Positions 54,043 to 62,897 of a DNA stretch of 64,000 nt are shown here, piece by piece; within the stretch, counting starts at the first letter, position 1; each line of letters opens with the position of its first letter. The stretch is taken from NCBI RefSeq assembly GCF_000313615.1, contig NZ_AMZQ01000010.1, positions 1 to 64,000 on the forward strand. The letters are read 5' to 3'. The notes under the pieces were generated by a model. The model searched no databases. It had not been told where the DNA came from and was given only the letters and a program-made list of their open reading frames with translations. Source of the stretch: Campylobacter showae CSUNSWCD (GTDB taxonomy: Bacteria > Campylobacterota > Campylobacteria > Campylobacterales > Campylobacteraceae). The translations under genes were made by a program, and so were the position numbers.

Positions 54043-54675
54043 ATGGATACGAAACCGACGAAACGAAGCGCCGAGAGAAAAGAGAAATTCATCCAAGCCG
54101 GGCTTGAAATTTTCCTCGAAAACGGCTACGAAAACACGAGTTTAACGGATATCATCAAAAAAAGCGGCGGGTCGCTGGCTAGCATCTACAAATTTTTTGA
54201 AAATAAAGAAGGGCTCTTTCGCGCTATCGTAGAGCGCGGATTTGACGACTTTAGAATGCAGATAGACGAAAAAATCGATCTAAATTTGCCGCATAAGCTG
54301 GATGATTTTTTAACCAAATTTGCGATGATATTTTTCGACATCATCTGTGAAAAGAAAACCACGCTAATCTCAAGAGTGATGATGAGCGAAGGCGCAAAAA
54401 ACGACGGCCTTTTAGGTAAAGAGTTTTTGGATCAAATTTTAAGCAAAATCGATAAAATTTTAATCGATTTTTTCGAGCGCGAAGATATAAGAGTCCAACT
54501 AAATCCATGTATCTCTCCTTACGTCGCAGCCAAGGCGTTTGCCGCAGTCGTTAGAGAGCCTTATCATTATAATGCCATTTTGCTAAACGAGGACATAACG
54601 CTAAGCGCAGAAGAGCGCGAAGAGCACGTAAAAACGCGCATAGATATGTTTTTGCACGGCGTAAAAAAACGCTAA
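54043..54675 (+). CDS. cmeR: TetR-family repressor CmeR
   Basis: This 210-residue regulator has an N-terminal DNA-binding domain (FIQAGLEIFLENGYENTSLT, then DIIKKSGGSLASIYKFF) and a large ligand-binding helical domain. In C. jejuni CmeR represses cmeABC and is released by bile salts. A TTG 15 bases upstream could extend the frame, but the ATG at 54043 after the GGGGG run gives the standard 210-residue length. The product probably acts at the inverted repeat 54735-54749 and may also control other genes. Confidence 0.93.
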   Translation: MDTKPTKRSAERKEKFIQAGLEIFLENGYENTSLTDIIKKSGGSLASIYKFFENKEGLFRAIVERGFDDFRMQIDEKIDLNLPHKLDDFLTKFAMIFFDIICEKKTTLISRVMMSEGAKNDGLLGKEFLDQILSKIDKILIDFFEREDIRVQLNPCISPYVAAKAFAAVVREPYHYNAILLNEDITLSAEEREEHVKTRIDMFLHGVKKR

Positions 54676-54734
54676 ATTCGCCCCTCAAAAATTTGACTTT
54701 TCATTTAAATAAGAGTAGAATAGCCAACTTTATT

Positions 54735-54768
54735 TGTAATAAATTTACATACCAAATTTTTGTATAAT
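54735..54768 (+). promoter_or_regulatory. CmeR operator and cmeABC promoter
   Basis: TGTAATAAATTTACA (54735-54749) is an inverted repeat (TGTAA, five bases, TTACA) very close to the 16-base CmeR site known from C. jejuni. Fourteen bases on, TATAAT (54763-54768) is a consensus -10 box, so the operator covers the -35 region. cmeA starts 26 bases after the -10 box. Confidence 0.8.
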
Positions 54769-54794
54769 ATCCCAAAAAAATTAAAGGCAAATTT

Positions 54795-55979
54795 ATGAGA
54801 AATTTTAAAACCCTTTCGGTTTTGTTATTGGCGTCGTTGCTTTTTACGGCATGCTTTGATGGTAACGATAAAAAAAGCGCGGCCGCAGCCGGACAACAAC
54901 GACAAATGCCGCCGTCAAAAGTCGATGTATTCGTAGCTAAAAAATCAGACGTGCCGATCAGCTTTGATTACACCGCGACCCTAACGAGCCAGCAAGACGT
55001 AATCATATATCCAAAAGTAAGCGGCACGGTAACCAAGCAGTTTTTTAAACCAGGCGACAACGTAAAAGCAGGCGACAAGCTGTTTTTGATAGATCCCGAA
55101 AAATACCAAGCCAGCTACGACGCGCTTGAGGCTGCTATCGGCGTAGCAAACGCAAATTTAAAAAATGCTCAGACCGAATTTAACAGAATTTCAAATTTAT
55201 ATAAGAAAAACGCCGTTTCGCAAAAAGAGTACGACGCGGCAGTTTCGGCGCTCGAGATCGCAAACGCAAATTTACTAAGCGCTAGAGCAAACGCTAAAAA
55301 CGCCAAAATAGACCTAGGCTACACGAGTATCGCCGCGCCTTTTGACGGCGTTTTGGGCGATAACCTAGTAGACGTGGGCTCGCTAGTCGTAGCAAACACG
55401 ACTCAGCTCGTGCGTCTAACCAAAATCAACCCGATCGAGGCGCACTTCCACATCTCCGACGTCGATAATCTAAACCGCGTCAAAATGCAAGAAAGCGGCC
55501 TCTGGGCGCAGACAAATTCGGAAGCCGTGCTAAAAGTCGGCCCGGGAGAGTTTAACGGCAAGGTAAATTTCATCGATAACGTCGTAAATACAAATATGGG
55601 CACCGTTTTAGCCAAGGCTGAATTTAACAACGACGAGGGCAAGCTGCTACCTGGCATGTTCGGCCACGTGACGATGGGCGGATTTTACCAAAAAGACGGA
55701 TTTAAAATCCCTCAAGTAGCACTCCAACAAACCGACGTCAAGACCTACGTACTAGTCGTAGAGGACGGCAAAGTAGCCTCCAAAGACGTAAAAATCACCT
55801 ATCAAACCAAAGACGCCGCAGTCGTTAGCGAGGGGTTAAACGAAAATGATAAAATCATCTTAAACAACTTCCTAAAAATCGGCGTAGGTGCACCCGTCGA
55901 GATAGACAAGGACCTAACCGCAAGCTTTGGCAAAGGTACAAATTTAGAGCCTAAAAACGAGCAAGAAAAGGCTAAGTGA
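54795..55979 (+). CDS. cmeA: Periplasmic adaptor of the multidrug efflux pump, CmeA
   Basis: This 394-residue RND membrane-fusion protein is lipid-anchored, with a lipobox at LLFTACFDG (Cys about 20). It has the split lipoyl domain (VIIYPKVSGTVTKQFFKPGD ... IDLGYTSIAAPFDGVLGDNL), a coiled-coil hairpin (YDALEAAIGVANANLKNAQT) and beta-barrel parts. It links the inner-membrane pump CmeB with the outer-membrane channel CmeC. Its TGA overlaps the cmeB ATG (TGATG). Confidence 0.95.
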   Translation: MRNFKTLSVLLLASLLFTACFDGNDKKSAAAAGQQRQMPPSKVDVFVAKKSDVPISFDYTATLTSQQDVIIYPKVSGTVTKQFFKPGDNVKAGDKLFLIDPEKYQASYDALEAAIGVANANLKNAQTEFNRISNLYKKNAVSQKEYDAAVSALEIANANLLSARANAKNAKIDLGYTSIAAPFDGVLGDNLVDVGSLVVANTTQLVRLTKINPIEAHFHISDVDNLNRVKMQESGLWAQTNSEAVLKVGPGEFNGKVNFIDNVVNTNMGTVLAKAEFNNDEGKLLPGMFGHVTMGGFYQKDGFKIPQVALQQTDVKTYVLVVEDGKVASKDVKITYQTKDAAVVSEGLNENDKIILNNFLKIGVGAPVEIDKDLTASFGKGTNLEPKNEQEKAK

Positions 55980-58900
55980 TGTTTTCTAAATTTTTTATAA
56001 ATCGCCCGATATTCGCCACCGTCGTATCTATCATCATAGTTATCGCGGGTGCAATGGCGATAAAGGGGCTTCCCATCGAGGAGTATCCCAAGCTAACCCC
56101 GCCTCAAATTTCCGTTAGTGCCGTCTACACGGGCGCCGACGCTCAGACCATCTCCGACTCCGTAGCCAGCGCGATCGAGGACCAGATAAACGGCGTAGAA
56201 AACATGCTCTATATGCAAAGCACCTCAAGCTCGAGCGGTTCGCTAAATATCAACGTTTATTTTAAAATCGGTACCTCAGCCAAACAAGCCACGATCGACG
56301 TAAACAACCGCGTCCAGGCAGCGCTCTCAAGGCTACCTCAAGAGGTGCAAAATATGGGCGTGACCGTGCGCGAACGCAGCGGCTCGATCCTAGAGGTAGT
56401 CGGCTTTACGAGCTCAAACATGGACTTAGTCGAGCTGTATAACTACGTAAATTTAAACATCGCGGACGAGGTTAAAAGGGTTAACGGCGTAGGCGACACG
56501 GCGCTAATCGGTAGCAAAGAGTACTCGATGAGAATTTGGCTAAAACCAGACAAACTAGCCTACTACAAGCTAACTCCTAGCGACGTCATCGCTCAAGTAA
56601 AAATCCAAAACAGCCAATACGCCGCCGGTAAAATAGGCGAGCAGCCCTCAGACGGGGATAATCCTTACGTTTATTCCGTTCGCTCGGACGGCCGTCTAAA
56701 AAATGCCGCGCAGTTTGGCGATATAGTAATCAAAAGCGCCGACGGAGCGGTGCTAAAGCTAAAAGACGTAGCGACCGTGGAGCTAGGAGCGGCTAGCTAC
56801 GCATCTGACTCGATGCTAAACGGTCAAGACTCTATACCGCTTTTAATCTTTATGCAAAATGACGCCAACGCCTTAGCCACGGCGCAAGCAGTAAATGCAA
56901 AGCTTGATGAGCTAAGTAAAAATTTCCCCGCAGGCTTTAAACACACGATCGCGTATAACCCGACCGAATTTATCGAAGTTTCTATCCAAGAGGTTATAAA
57001 AACTTTCATCGAGGCGATGATCCTAGTTATCATTGTTATGTATATGTTTTTAAAGAGCTTCCGCGCCACTATCATCCCGATACTAGCCGTTCCTGTGTCT
57101 ATCATCGGCACGTTTGGCGGACTATACGCGATGGGATTTAGTATAAATTTGATTACGCTTTTTGCACTCATACTTGCCATCGGTATCGTCGTGGACGACG
57201 CCATCATCGTTATCGAAAACGTGGAGAGAATTTTACACGAGGATAAAAATATAACTGTCAAAGAAGCGACATATAAGGCGATGGAGGAGGTGCAAACGCC
57301 CGTCATCTCTATCGTTCTCGTTCTCTCGGCCGTTTTTATCCCCGTTTCTTTTATGGAGGGCTTTGTCGGCGTGATCCAGCGCCAGTTCGCGCTTACGCTC
57401 GTTACTTCAGTTTGTATCTCGGGCTTTGTGGCGCTTACGCTTACTCCTGCGCTTTGCGGCGTTATGCTAAAAAAACAAGAGAGCAAGCCGTTTTGGTTTG
57501 TGCAGAAATTTAACGACTTTTTCGACTGGAGTACGAAAATTTTCACTGCGGGCGTAGCAACGGTACTTCGCCACGTTATCATCAGCCTTATTTTGATAGG
57601 CATTATGGGTTTTGCGACTTATGAGCTGTTTAAAAAAGTCCCAAGCGGCCTCGTACCGTCCGAGGATAAAGGTGCGTTGATGGTTATCACTTCGCTACCG
57701 CCGTCGTCAAATATGCTAAAAACCAAAAAAGAAGTTCAAAATATCAACCAAGCTATCCTTAGCAACCCAAATGTCGAGTTTATGATGAGTTTTGCGGGAT
57801 ACGATATGCTTGCGGGCGCGCTTAGAGAAAATTCGGCCATCAGCTTTATCAAGCTAAAAGACTGGAGCGAGAGAAAAACGCCAGATAGCCAAGCAGACGC
57901 ATTAACAGGGCCTTTTAACGGCATGCTTTGGGGCTCGAAGGAGTCGATGAGTTTTGTCGTAAACGTCCCGCCTATCATGGGTCTTTCGATGACGGGCGGC
58001 TTTGAGATGTATCTGCAAAACAAAAGCGGCAAAAGCTACGCCCAGATCGAAGCCGACGTGAAAAAAGTAGTCGCCGCGGCAAACGCTCGCCCGGATCTAA
58101 CCAGCGTACGCTCGACGCTAGAAACTAATTACCGCCAGTTTAAAATCGACATCGATAGGCAAAAAGCCCAGATGTTTGGCGTGAGCGAGAGCGAAATATT
58201 TAGCGCGATAGGCTCGACTTTCGGTTCTTACTATATCAACGACTTTAGCCTTTTTGGCAAATCCTACCGCGTCTATGCCAGAGGCGAGGACGGTTTTAGA
58301 AACAATCCCGAAGATCTGCGTAAAATTTACGTCCGCTCAAGTGGCGGCGAGATGATACCGCTAAACTCCGTCGCCACCCTAACCAGAATTTTGGGTCCCG
58401 ATATCGTGGATAGATTTAACCTTTTCCCGGCGGCTAAGATCCAAGGCGACCCGAAACCTGGCTACACGTCTGGAGACGCGATAAAAGCTATACAAGAGGT
58501 GGTCGAGCAGACGCTAAGCACTGAGGAATACTCCATCAGCTGGGCGGGCACCGCGTATCAGGAGGTTAGCTCGCAAGGCACGGGCTCTACGGCGTTTATA
58601 TTCGGTATGATTTTCGTATTTTTGATCCTAGCGGCGCAGTATGAGCGCTGGCTCATCCCACTAGCCGTTATCACGGCCGTTCCGTTCGCGGTTTTTGGCT
58701 CACTAGTCGCTGTTTGGGCTAGAGGGCTAACAAACGACATTTACTTCCAGATCGGACTACTGCTTCTCATCGGTCTGTCTGCCAAAAACGCGATCCTCAT
58801 CGTCGAATTTGCGATGCAAGAAAGACTAGCGGGCAAGAGCGTATTTGACGCTGCCGTTAATGCAGCCAGACTTCGCTTCCGCCCGATCGTCATGACCTCG

Positions 58901-59116
58901 CTCGCATTTACCTTGGGCGTTTTCCCGATGGTTATCAGTACGGGTGCTGGCGCTGCGTCTCGCCACTCGCTGGGCACGGGCGTGATCGGCGGTATGATAG
59001 CGGCCACTACGATAGCGATATTTTTCATACCGATGTTTTACTATCTGCTAGAAAAGCTAAACAACAAAGTCTGGGATAAAAAACCAAGCGGAGCACAGGA
59101 GGTCAAAAATGTATAA
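55979..59116 (+). CDS. cmeB: RND multidrug efflux transporter CmeB
   Basis: This 1045-residue inner-membrane proton antiporter is of the HAE1 (AcrB) type, with twelve helices and two large periplasmic loops. Motifs include MFSKFFINRPIFATVVS at the start, the proton-relay Asp pair in LAIGIVVDDAIIVIENVERI, and the second-half LIGLSAKNAILIVEFAMQ. It exports bile salts and many antibiotics. I chose the ATG at 55979 overlapping the cmeA stop; a GTG three bases earlier is less likely. It overlaps cmeC by eight bases. Confidence 0.96.
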   Translation: MFSKFFINRPIFATVVSIIIVIAGAMAIKGLPIEEYPKLTPPQISVSAVYTGADAQTISDSVASAIEDQINGVENMLYMQSTSSSSGSLNINVYFKIGTSAKQATIDVNNRVQAALSRLPQEVQNMGVTVRERSGSILEVVGFTSSNMDLVELYNYVNLNIADEVKRVNGVGDTALIGSKEYSMRIWLKPDKLAYYKLTPSDVIAQVKIQNSQYAAGKIGEQPSDGDNPYVYSVRSDGRLKNAAQFGDIVIKSADGAVLKLKDVATVELGAASYASDSMLNGQDSIPLLIFMQNDANALATAQAVNAKLDELSKNFPAGFKHTIAYNPTEFIEVSIQEVIKTFIEAMILVIIVMYMFLKSFRATIIPILAVPVSIIGTFGGLYAMGFSINLITLFALILAIGIVVDDAIIVIENVERILHEDKNITVKEATYKAMEEVQTPVISIVLVLSAVFIPVSFMEGFVGVIQRQFALTLVTSVCISGFVALTLTPALCGVMLKKQESKPFWFVQKFNDFFDWSTKIFTAGVATVLRHVIISLILIGIMGFATYELFKKVPSGLVPSEDKGALMVITSLPPSSNMLKTKKEVQNINQAILSNPNVEFMMSFAGYDMLAGALRENSAISFIKLKDWSERKTPDSQADALTGPFNGMLWGSKESMSFVVNVPPIMGLSMTGGFEMYLQNKSGKSYAQIEADVKKVVAAANARPDLTSVRSTLETNYRQFKIDIDRQKAQMFGVSESEIFSAIGSTFGSYYINDFSLFGKSYRVYARGEDGFRNNPEDLRKIYVRSSGGEMIPLNSVATLTRILGPDIVDRFNLFPAAKIQGDPKPGYTSGDAIKAIQEVVEQTLSTEEYSISWAGTAYQEVSSQGTGSTAFIFGMIFVFLILAAQYERWLIPLAVITAVPFAVFGSLVAVWARGLTNDIYFQIGLLLLIGLSAKNAILIVEFAMQERLAGKSVFDAAVNAARLRFRPIVMTSLAFTLGVFPMVISTGAGAASRHSLGTGVIGGMIAATTIAIFFIPMFYYLLEKLNNKVWDKKPSGAQEVKNV

Positions 59117-60485
59117 AATTTTAACTTTAGCCGCGGCGCTATTTTTAGCCGGTTGCTCGTTTCGACCCGAGATCCCCGAGGTTGATACGAAATTTGAATC
59201 TACGTATAAATTTGAAACTAGCGACATCAGAGACGAGTGGTGGAAGGAGTTTGGCGACGAAAATCTAAACGCCCTCGTAGCTAGCGCGCTAGAGAAAAAC
59301 ACCGACCTTCGCACGGCTTATTTAAATTTACAAAAAGCGGCCGCAAGCCTAGGCATCTCTGAGGCCGATCTTTTTCCTAGCGTAAATTTAAACGTCGGCT
59401 ACACCAAAGCAAAAAGCAGCGGCGAGACCTACACCAAACAGCCCCAAACGCGCTACCGAAACTCTGAAATAAATTTAGGCCTTAGCTACGAGATAGATCT
59501 GTGGGGCAGAGTGCGAAACAGCGTCGAGTCGGCTAAAGCCAGTCTAAACGCGACCAAGCTCGACTACGCCACCGCGCGCCTTAGCATAAGCTCTAGTGTG
59601 GCTAAAAGCTACTTCGCGCTCGTGGCTCTAAATATGCGCGAAGCCGTGCTAAAAGACACGCTAAAAACCTACGAGGAGACGCTGGCGCTTCGCAAAACAC
59701 AGCTTGATCTAGGCGGCATAAACGAAACGACCTATCTACAAAGCAAAGCGGCCGTCGAAAGCGCCAAAGTAAGCCTGCTAGAGGTGCAAACCTCGCTGTC
59801 TCAGGCTCTAACGTCATTAGCGATACTAACGGGTAAATCAAACGACGAGATCCTAAAAGGTTCCGTGCAGAGCGCTAAAATGCTACCTAAAGAGCCCGAA
59901 GTGAGTGCGGGCGTGAGCGCAGATATACTACTGCGAAGGAGCGACGTAGCTAAAGCCTACGCCGATCTAAACGCGACTAACGCGCTAATCGGCGTCGCAA
60001 AGGCCGATTATCTACCGTCCATCTCGCTAACGGGACTTTTTGGATTTTCCAGCGTGGATTTTGAAAATATATTTATCAGCAACGCAAACACGTGGAGCAT
60101 AGGCGGATCTTTGGTGCAGAAAATTTTCGACTACGGCAGAACCAAAAACAACGTCCGCATAGCCGAAACTAACGAGCAAATCGCAGCCGTAGCCTACGAA
60201 GCGGCGGTCAAAAAGGCTCTGGGCGAGGTTAGAGACGCGCTAAACAACCGTAAAAACGCCAAACTAACGCTAAATCAAGTCAAAGAGCTCCTGCACTCGC
60301 AAGAAAAAATCTATAAGCTAGCCAAGGATCAGTTTGAAGAAGGCTACACGGGGCACCTGGAGCTACTCGACGCACAACGCAACCTACTCTCGGTTAGACT
60401 CCAAGACATCGCGGCAAATTTAAACCTCATCGACTCGGTCGTGGACGTATATAAGGCATTTGGTGGCGGATTTAGGGCCGAATAA
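59109..60485 (+). CDS. cmeC: Outer-membrane efflux channel CmeC
   Basis: This 458-residue TolC-like protein of the NodT subfamily has a lipoprotein signal (LAAALFLAGCSFRPEIPE). It has two repeats of long helices and beta strands with family stretches EWWKEFGDENLNAL-like DEWWKEFGDENLNALVASAL, LSYEIDLWGRVRNSVESAKA, LLRRSDVAKAYADLNATNA and SIGGSLVQKIFDYGRTKNNV. It forms a trimeric channel with CmeA and CmeB. It is the last gene of the operon, followed by a strong terminator. Confidence 0.95.
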   Translation: MYKILTLAAALFLAGCSFRPEIPEVDTKFESTYKFETSDIRDEWWKEFGDENLNALVASALEKNTDLRTAYLNLQKAAASLGISEADLFPSVNLNVGYTKAKSSGETYTKQPQTRYRNSEINLGLSYEIDLWGRVRNSVESAKASLNATKLDYATARLSISSSVAKSYFALVALNMREAVLKDTLKTYEETLALRKTQLDLGGINETTYLQSKAAVESAKVSLLEVQTSLSQALTSLAILTGKSNDEILKGSVQSAKMLPKEPEVSAGVSADILLRRSDVAKAYADLNATNALIGVAKADYLPSISLTGLFGFSSVDFENIFISNANTWSIGGSLVQKIFDYGRTKNNVRIAETNEQIAAVAYEAAVKKALGEVRDALNNRKNAKLTLNQVKELLHSQEKIYKLAKDQFEEGYTGHLELLDAQRNLLSVRLQDIAANLNLIDSVVDVYKAFGGGFRAE

Positions 60486-60495
60486 TTTTACTTTT

Positions 60496-60524
60496 GGGCG
60501 GAGATTCTCCGCCTCTTTCTTTTT
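60496..60524 (+). terminator. Terminator of cmeABC
   Basis: GGGCGGAG, ATT, CTCCGCCT and a T-rich tail start 11 bases after the cmeC stop. Confidence 0.88.
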
Positions 60525-60912
60525 GAATTTCTTTTTGCTTTTCGGTTTTAAATTTGACGCGGCCTTGGGTGCAAATTTAGATATTTAACCTGTTTATTGT
60601 CGTAACTTATTTTGCTTTTCGACTTTAAATTTTCAGATATTACTAAGAGATAAATTTGTATTTAAAGACGTAAATTTGTTTCAAATTTGAGCTATAGGCA
60701 AAGCTGTCAAATTCGCATCGCACTATCCAGTATGTACATTTTGCCAAATTTGCAAATTTACCGCTTCAAATTTAGCTCGGTCATACAATTTTGGCAAGTG
60801 GTGCCATGAATCATATTGCCGCAAATTTACGTTTTAAACTTTTAAATTTGCAACCCAGAAATTAGCGAAATTTGGAAAGAAACGACAACGCTACTCTAGA
60901 TTTCGTTAAATT
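60525..60912. other. Spacer between convergent cmeC and purN
   Basis: I see no gene here. The stretch is rich in AAATTT and CAAATTTG units and has no clear coding frame or strong hairpin. Confidence 0.6.
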
Positions 60913-61494
60913 TTACTCTTTGTCCGTCAAAATTTGCACGATAGTTTCGGGCAAAACTTCATGCTCTATTGCGTGGATTTTTGCTTCAAATTCCTCAAGG
61001 CTCATCCCCGCGCTCTTTTCAAACGCGCGCTGAGCGATGATTTTGCCGCCGTCTAGCTCCTCGCTCACCCAGTGCACGCTCACGCCGCCCACCTTCATAT
61101 CGCTCTCAAAGCTCTCTTTTATCGCGTGCGCGCCCTTAAAAAGCGGCAGTAGCGACGGGTGTAAATTTATCGCGCGAACTTGGCTTGTAAAAACGGGCGT
61201 GAGGATACGCATAAAGCCTGCAAGCACCGTTAAATCGACGTTTGCGTGCTTGATTTCCTCTACGACCGCGGCGTCAAATTCCTCTCTCGAGGTAAAATTA
61301 ACGTGCTCGATGACGACGCTTTTTAGGCCGTATTTCGCGGCTTTTGCGATGCCGCCTGCGTTAGCTTTATTTGTTAGCGTTAGCGCGACTTCGATCCTAG
61401 TTTCGCCAAAAACTTTGCCGTGCAGCCCCTCTAAAATCGCCTCTAAATTCGAGCCGCCGCCGCTAAATAAAACCGCTATTTTTTTCGTAAGCAT
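60913..61494 (-). CDS. purN: Phosphoribosylglycinamide formyltransferase
   Basis: This 193-residue enzyme of purine synthesis moves a formyl group from 10-formyl-tetrahydrofolate to GAR. Signatures are the phosphate loop VLFSGGGSNLEAILEGL, LAGFMRILTPVFTSQ, the catalytic stretch INLHPSLLPLFKGAHAI, and GVSVHWVSEELDGGKIIAQR with the essential Asp. Its start overlaps the end of the NAD(P)HX repair gene by 19 bases. Confidence 0.95.
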   Translation of the reverse strand: MLTKKIAVLFSGGGSNLEAILEGLHGKVFGETRIEVALTLTNKANAGGIAKAAKYGLKSVVIEHVNFTSREEFDAAVVEEIKHANVDLTVLAGFMRILTPVFTSQVRAINLHPSLLPLFKGAHAIKESFESDMKVGGVSVHWVSEELDGGKIIAQRAFEKSAGMSLEEFEAKIHAIEHEVLPETIVQILTDKE

Positions 61495-62897
61495 TTGAGT
61501 CCTTTGATGACGTCCGCGGCCGTGAGCGCGTAGTCGTTGATTTTGATTTTGCGAGCGGCTAGAGCGTGAGCTAGCGTACCCGAGATCGCGGCATTTAGCG
61601 GGCTATAACCCTGCGCGAGTAGCCCCGCAACGATACCGCTTAGCGCGTCTCCGCTACCGCCTTTTGCGAGCGCAGCGCTACCCTGCGTCATGACGTAGAC
61701 CTCGCCGCCTTGTGCGATTAGGGTGTTTGCACCTTTTAACACAAGCACGCATTTAAAATTTCTACTAAAAACTTGAGCGAGTTTGAAGCGATTTTTTTGC
61801 ACTTCGCCGGCATCAAATTTGCCCAGATTAGCAAGCCCTAGCAAGCTCGCAAACTCTTTTGGATGTGGCGTTATCACGACTTTTTCGCTGTTTAAAAGCC
61901 CAAGCGTGCGCGGCTCGTAGCAAAGATCGGCGTCGATAACGAGCGCATCTTTTGTTTTTAGCTCGCTAAAAAGCTCGTCTTTTTGCGCCTTACTAAGCTC
62001 GCCAAGCCCCATGCCGACGGCACCGACTCGCATTTTTGACGTTATGCGCGCGCTTTGCATCAAAACGGGCTCGAGGTCTAAATTTTCGCCCACGACGCTA
62101 ACGAGTCCCGCACCGATAGTTAGTGCGGCAAGTCCCGCTATACGCGCCGCTCCGACCTTTTCGCCGCTAACGATAAACACGTGGCCAAAGTCGCCCTTGT
62201 TAGCGTTTTGCTTTACGCGAAACGGTAAATTTAAATCGCTCTTGCCAAGCTTATAAAAGCTCGTCTGCGTCTCGTAAAGCTCACGCGAGAAGCCTAAATT
62301 TGCGACTTTTACGCACCCGACGAAATCCTTTGCAAAATCGCTATAAAGCGCGAGTTTTAGCGCGCCCATCGTCACGGTCGTATCCGCCTTAAAGACCGCG
62401 CCTTGCGATAAACCGTTTTTATCGAGTCCGCTCGGGATGTCGCAGGCGAGCTTGTAGCCGGGTTTTGCGTTTAGTAGATTTATCAAATTTATCGTTCGCT
62501 CGTCTAGCTCGCGGCTAAGCCCCGTACCAAAAATCCCATCGATGATGCAGTCAAATTCGCCGCTTTCCGTCAAATTTGAGATCAAATTTACGCCGCATTT
62601 TAGCGCCCTAGTTAGCTCGGTTTTTGAGGTTTCGTTTTGTTTGTCGCTGGCTAAAAATGCGAAACAATCAAATTTGCCGCCCAAAAGTCTAAGCGCGGCG
62701 AGCACGTCTGCACCGTTGTTTCCGCTGCCGACTACGCCTAAAATTTTACCGCGCTTGGTCGATGATTTTTTAAACCTAGTTCGCACGACATTAGCTAACG
62801 CGTTAGCGGCGTTTTGCATCAAAACTTCGGTGCTAAGCCCAAACTCGCTCACGGCTCTAGCGTCAAGCTCCGCCGTATCCCAAAATAGCTTTTTCAT
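61476..62897 (-). CDS. nnr: Bifunctional NAD(P)H-hydrate epimerase / dehydratase
   Basis: This 473-residue repair enzyme restores hydrated NADH and NADPH. Residues 1-210 are the YjeF-N epimerase (GVVGSGNNGADVLAALRLLG; IIDGIFGTGLSRELDERT; LACDIPSGLDKNGL). Residues 215-473 are the ADP/ATP-dependent dehydratase (GHVFIVSGEKVGAARIAGLA; VITPHPKEFASLL; the catalytic GGSGDALSGIVAGLLAQGYS). It is in a row with purN and the ComM-like gene, overlapping both. Confidence 0.95.
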   Translation of the reverse strand: MKKLFWDTAELDARAVSEFGLSTEVLMQNAANALANVVRTRFKKSSTKRGKILGVVGSGNNGADVLAALRLLGGKFDCFAFLASDKQNETSKTELTRALKCGVNLISNLTESGEFDCIIDGIFGTGLSRELDERTINLINLLNAKPGYKLACDIPSGLDKNGLSQGAVFKADTTVTMGALKLALYSDFAKDFVGCVKVANLGFSRELYETQTSFYKLGKSDLNLPFRVKQNANKGDFGHVFIVSGEKVGAARIAGLAALTIGAGLVSVVGENLDLEPVLMQSARITSKMRVGAVGMGLGELSKAQKDELFSELKTKDALVIDADLCYEPRTLGLLNSEKVVITPHPKEFASLLGLANLGKFDAGEVQKNRFKLAQVFSRNFKCVLVLKGANTLIAQGGEVYVMTQGSAALAKGGSGDALSGIVAGLLAQGYSPLNAAISGTLAHALAARKIKINDYALTAADVIKGLKCLRKK

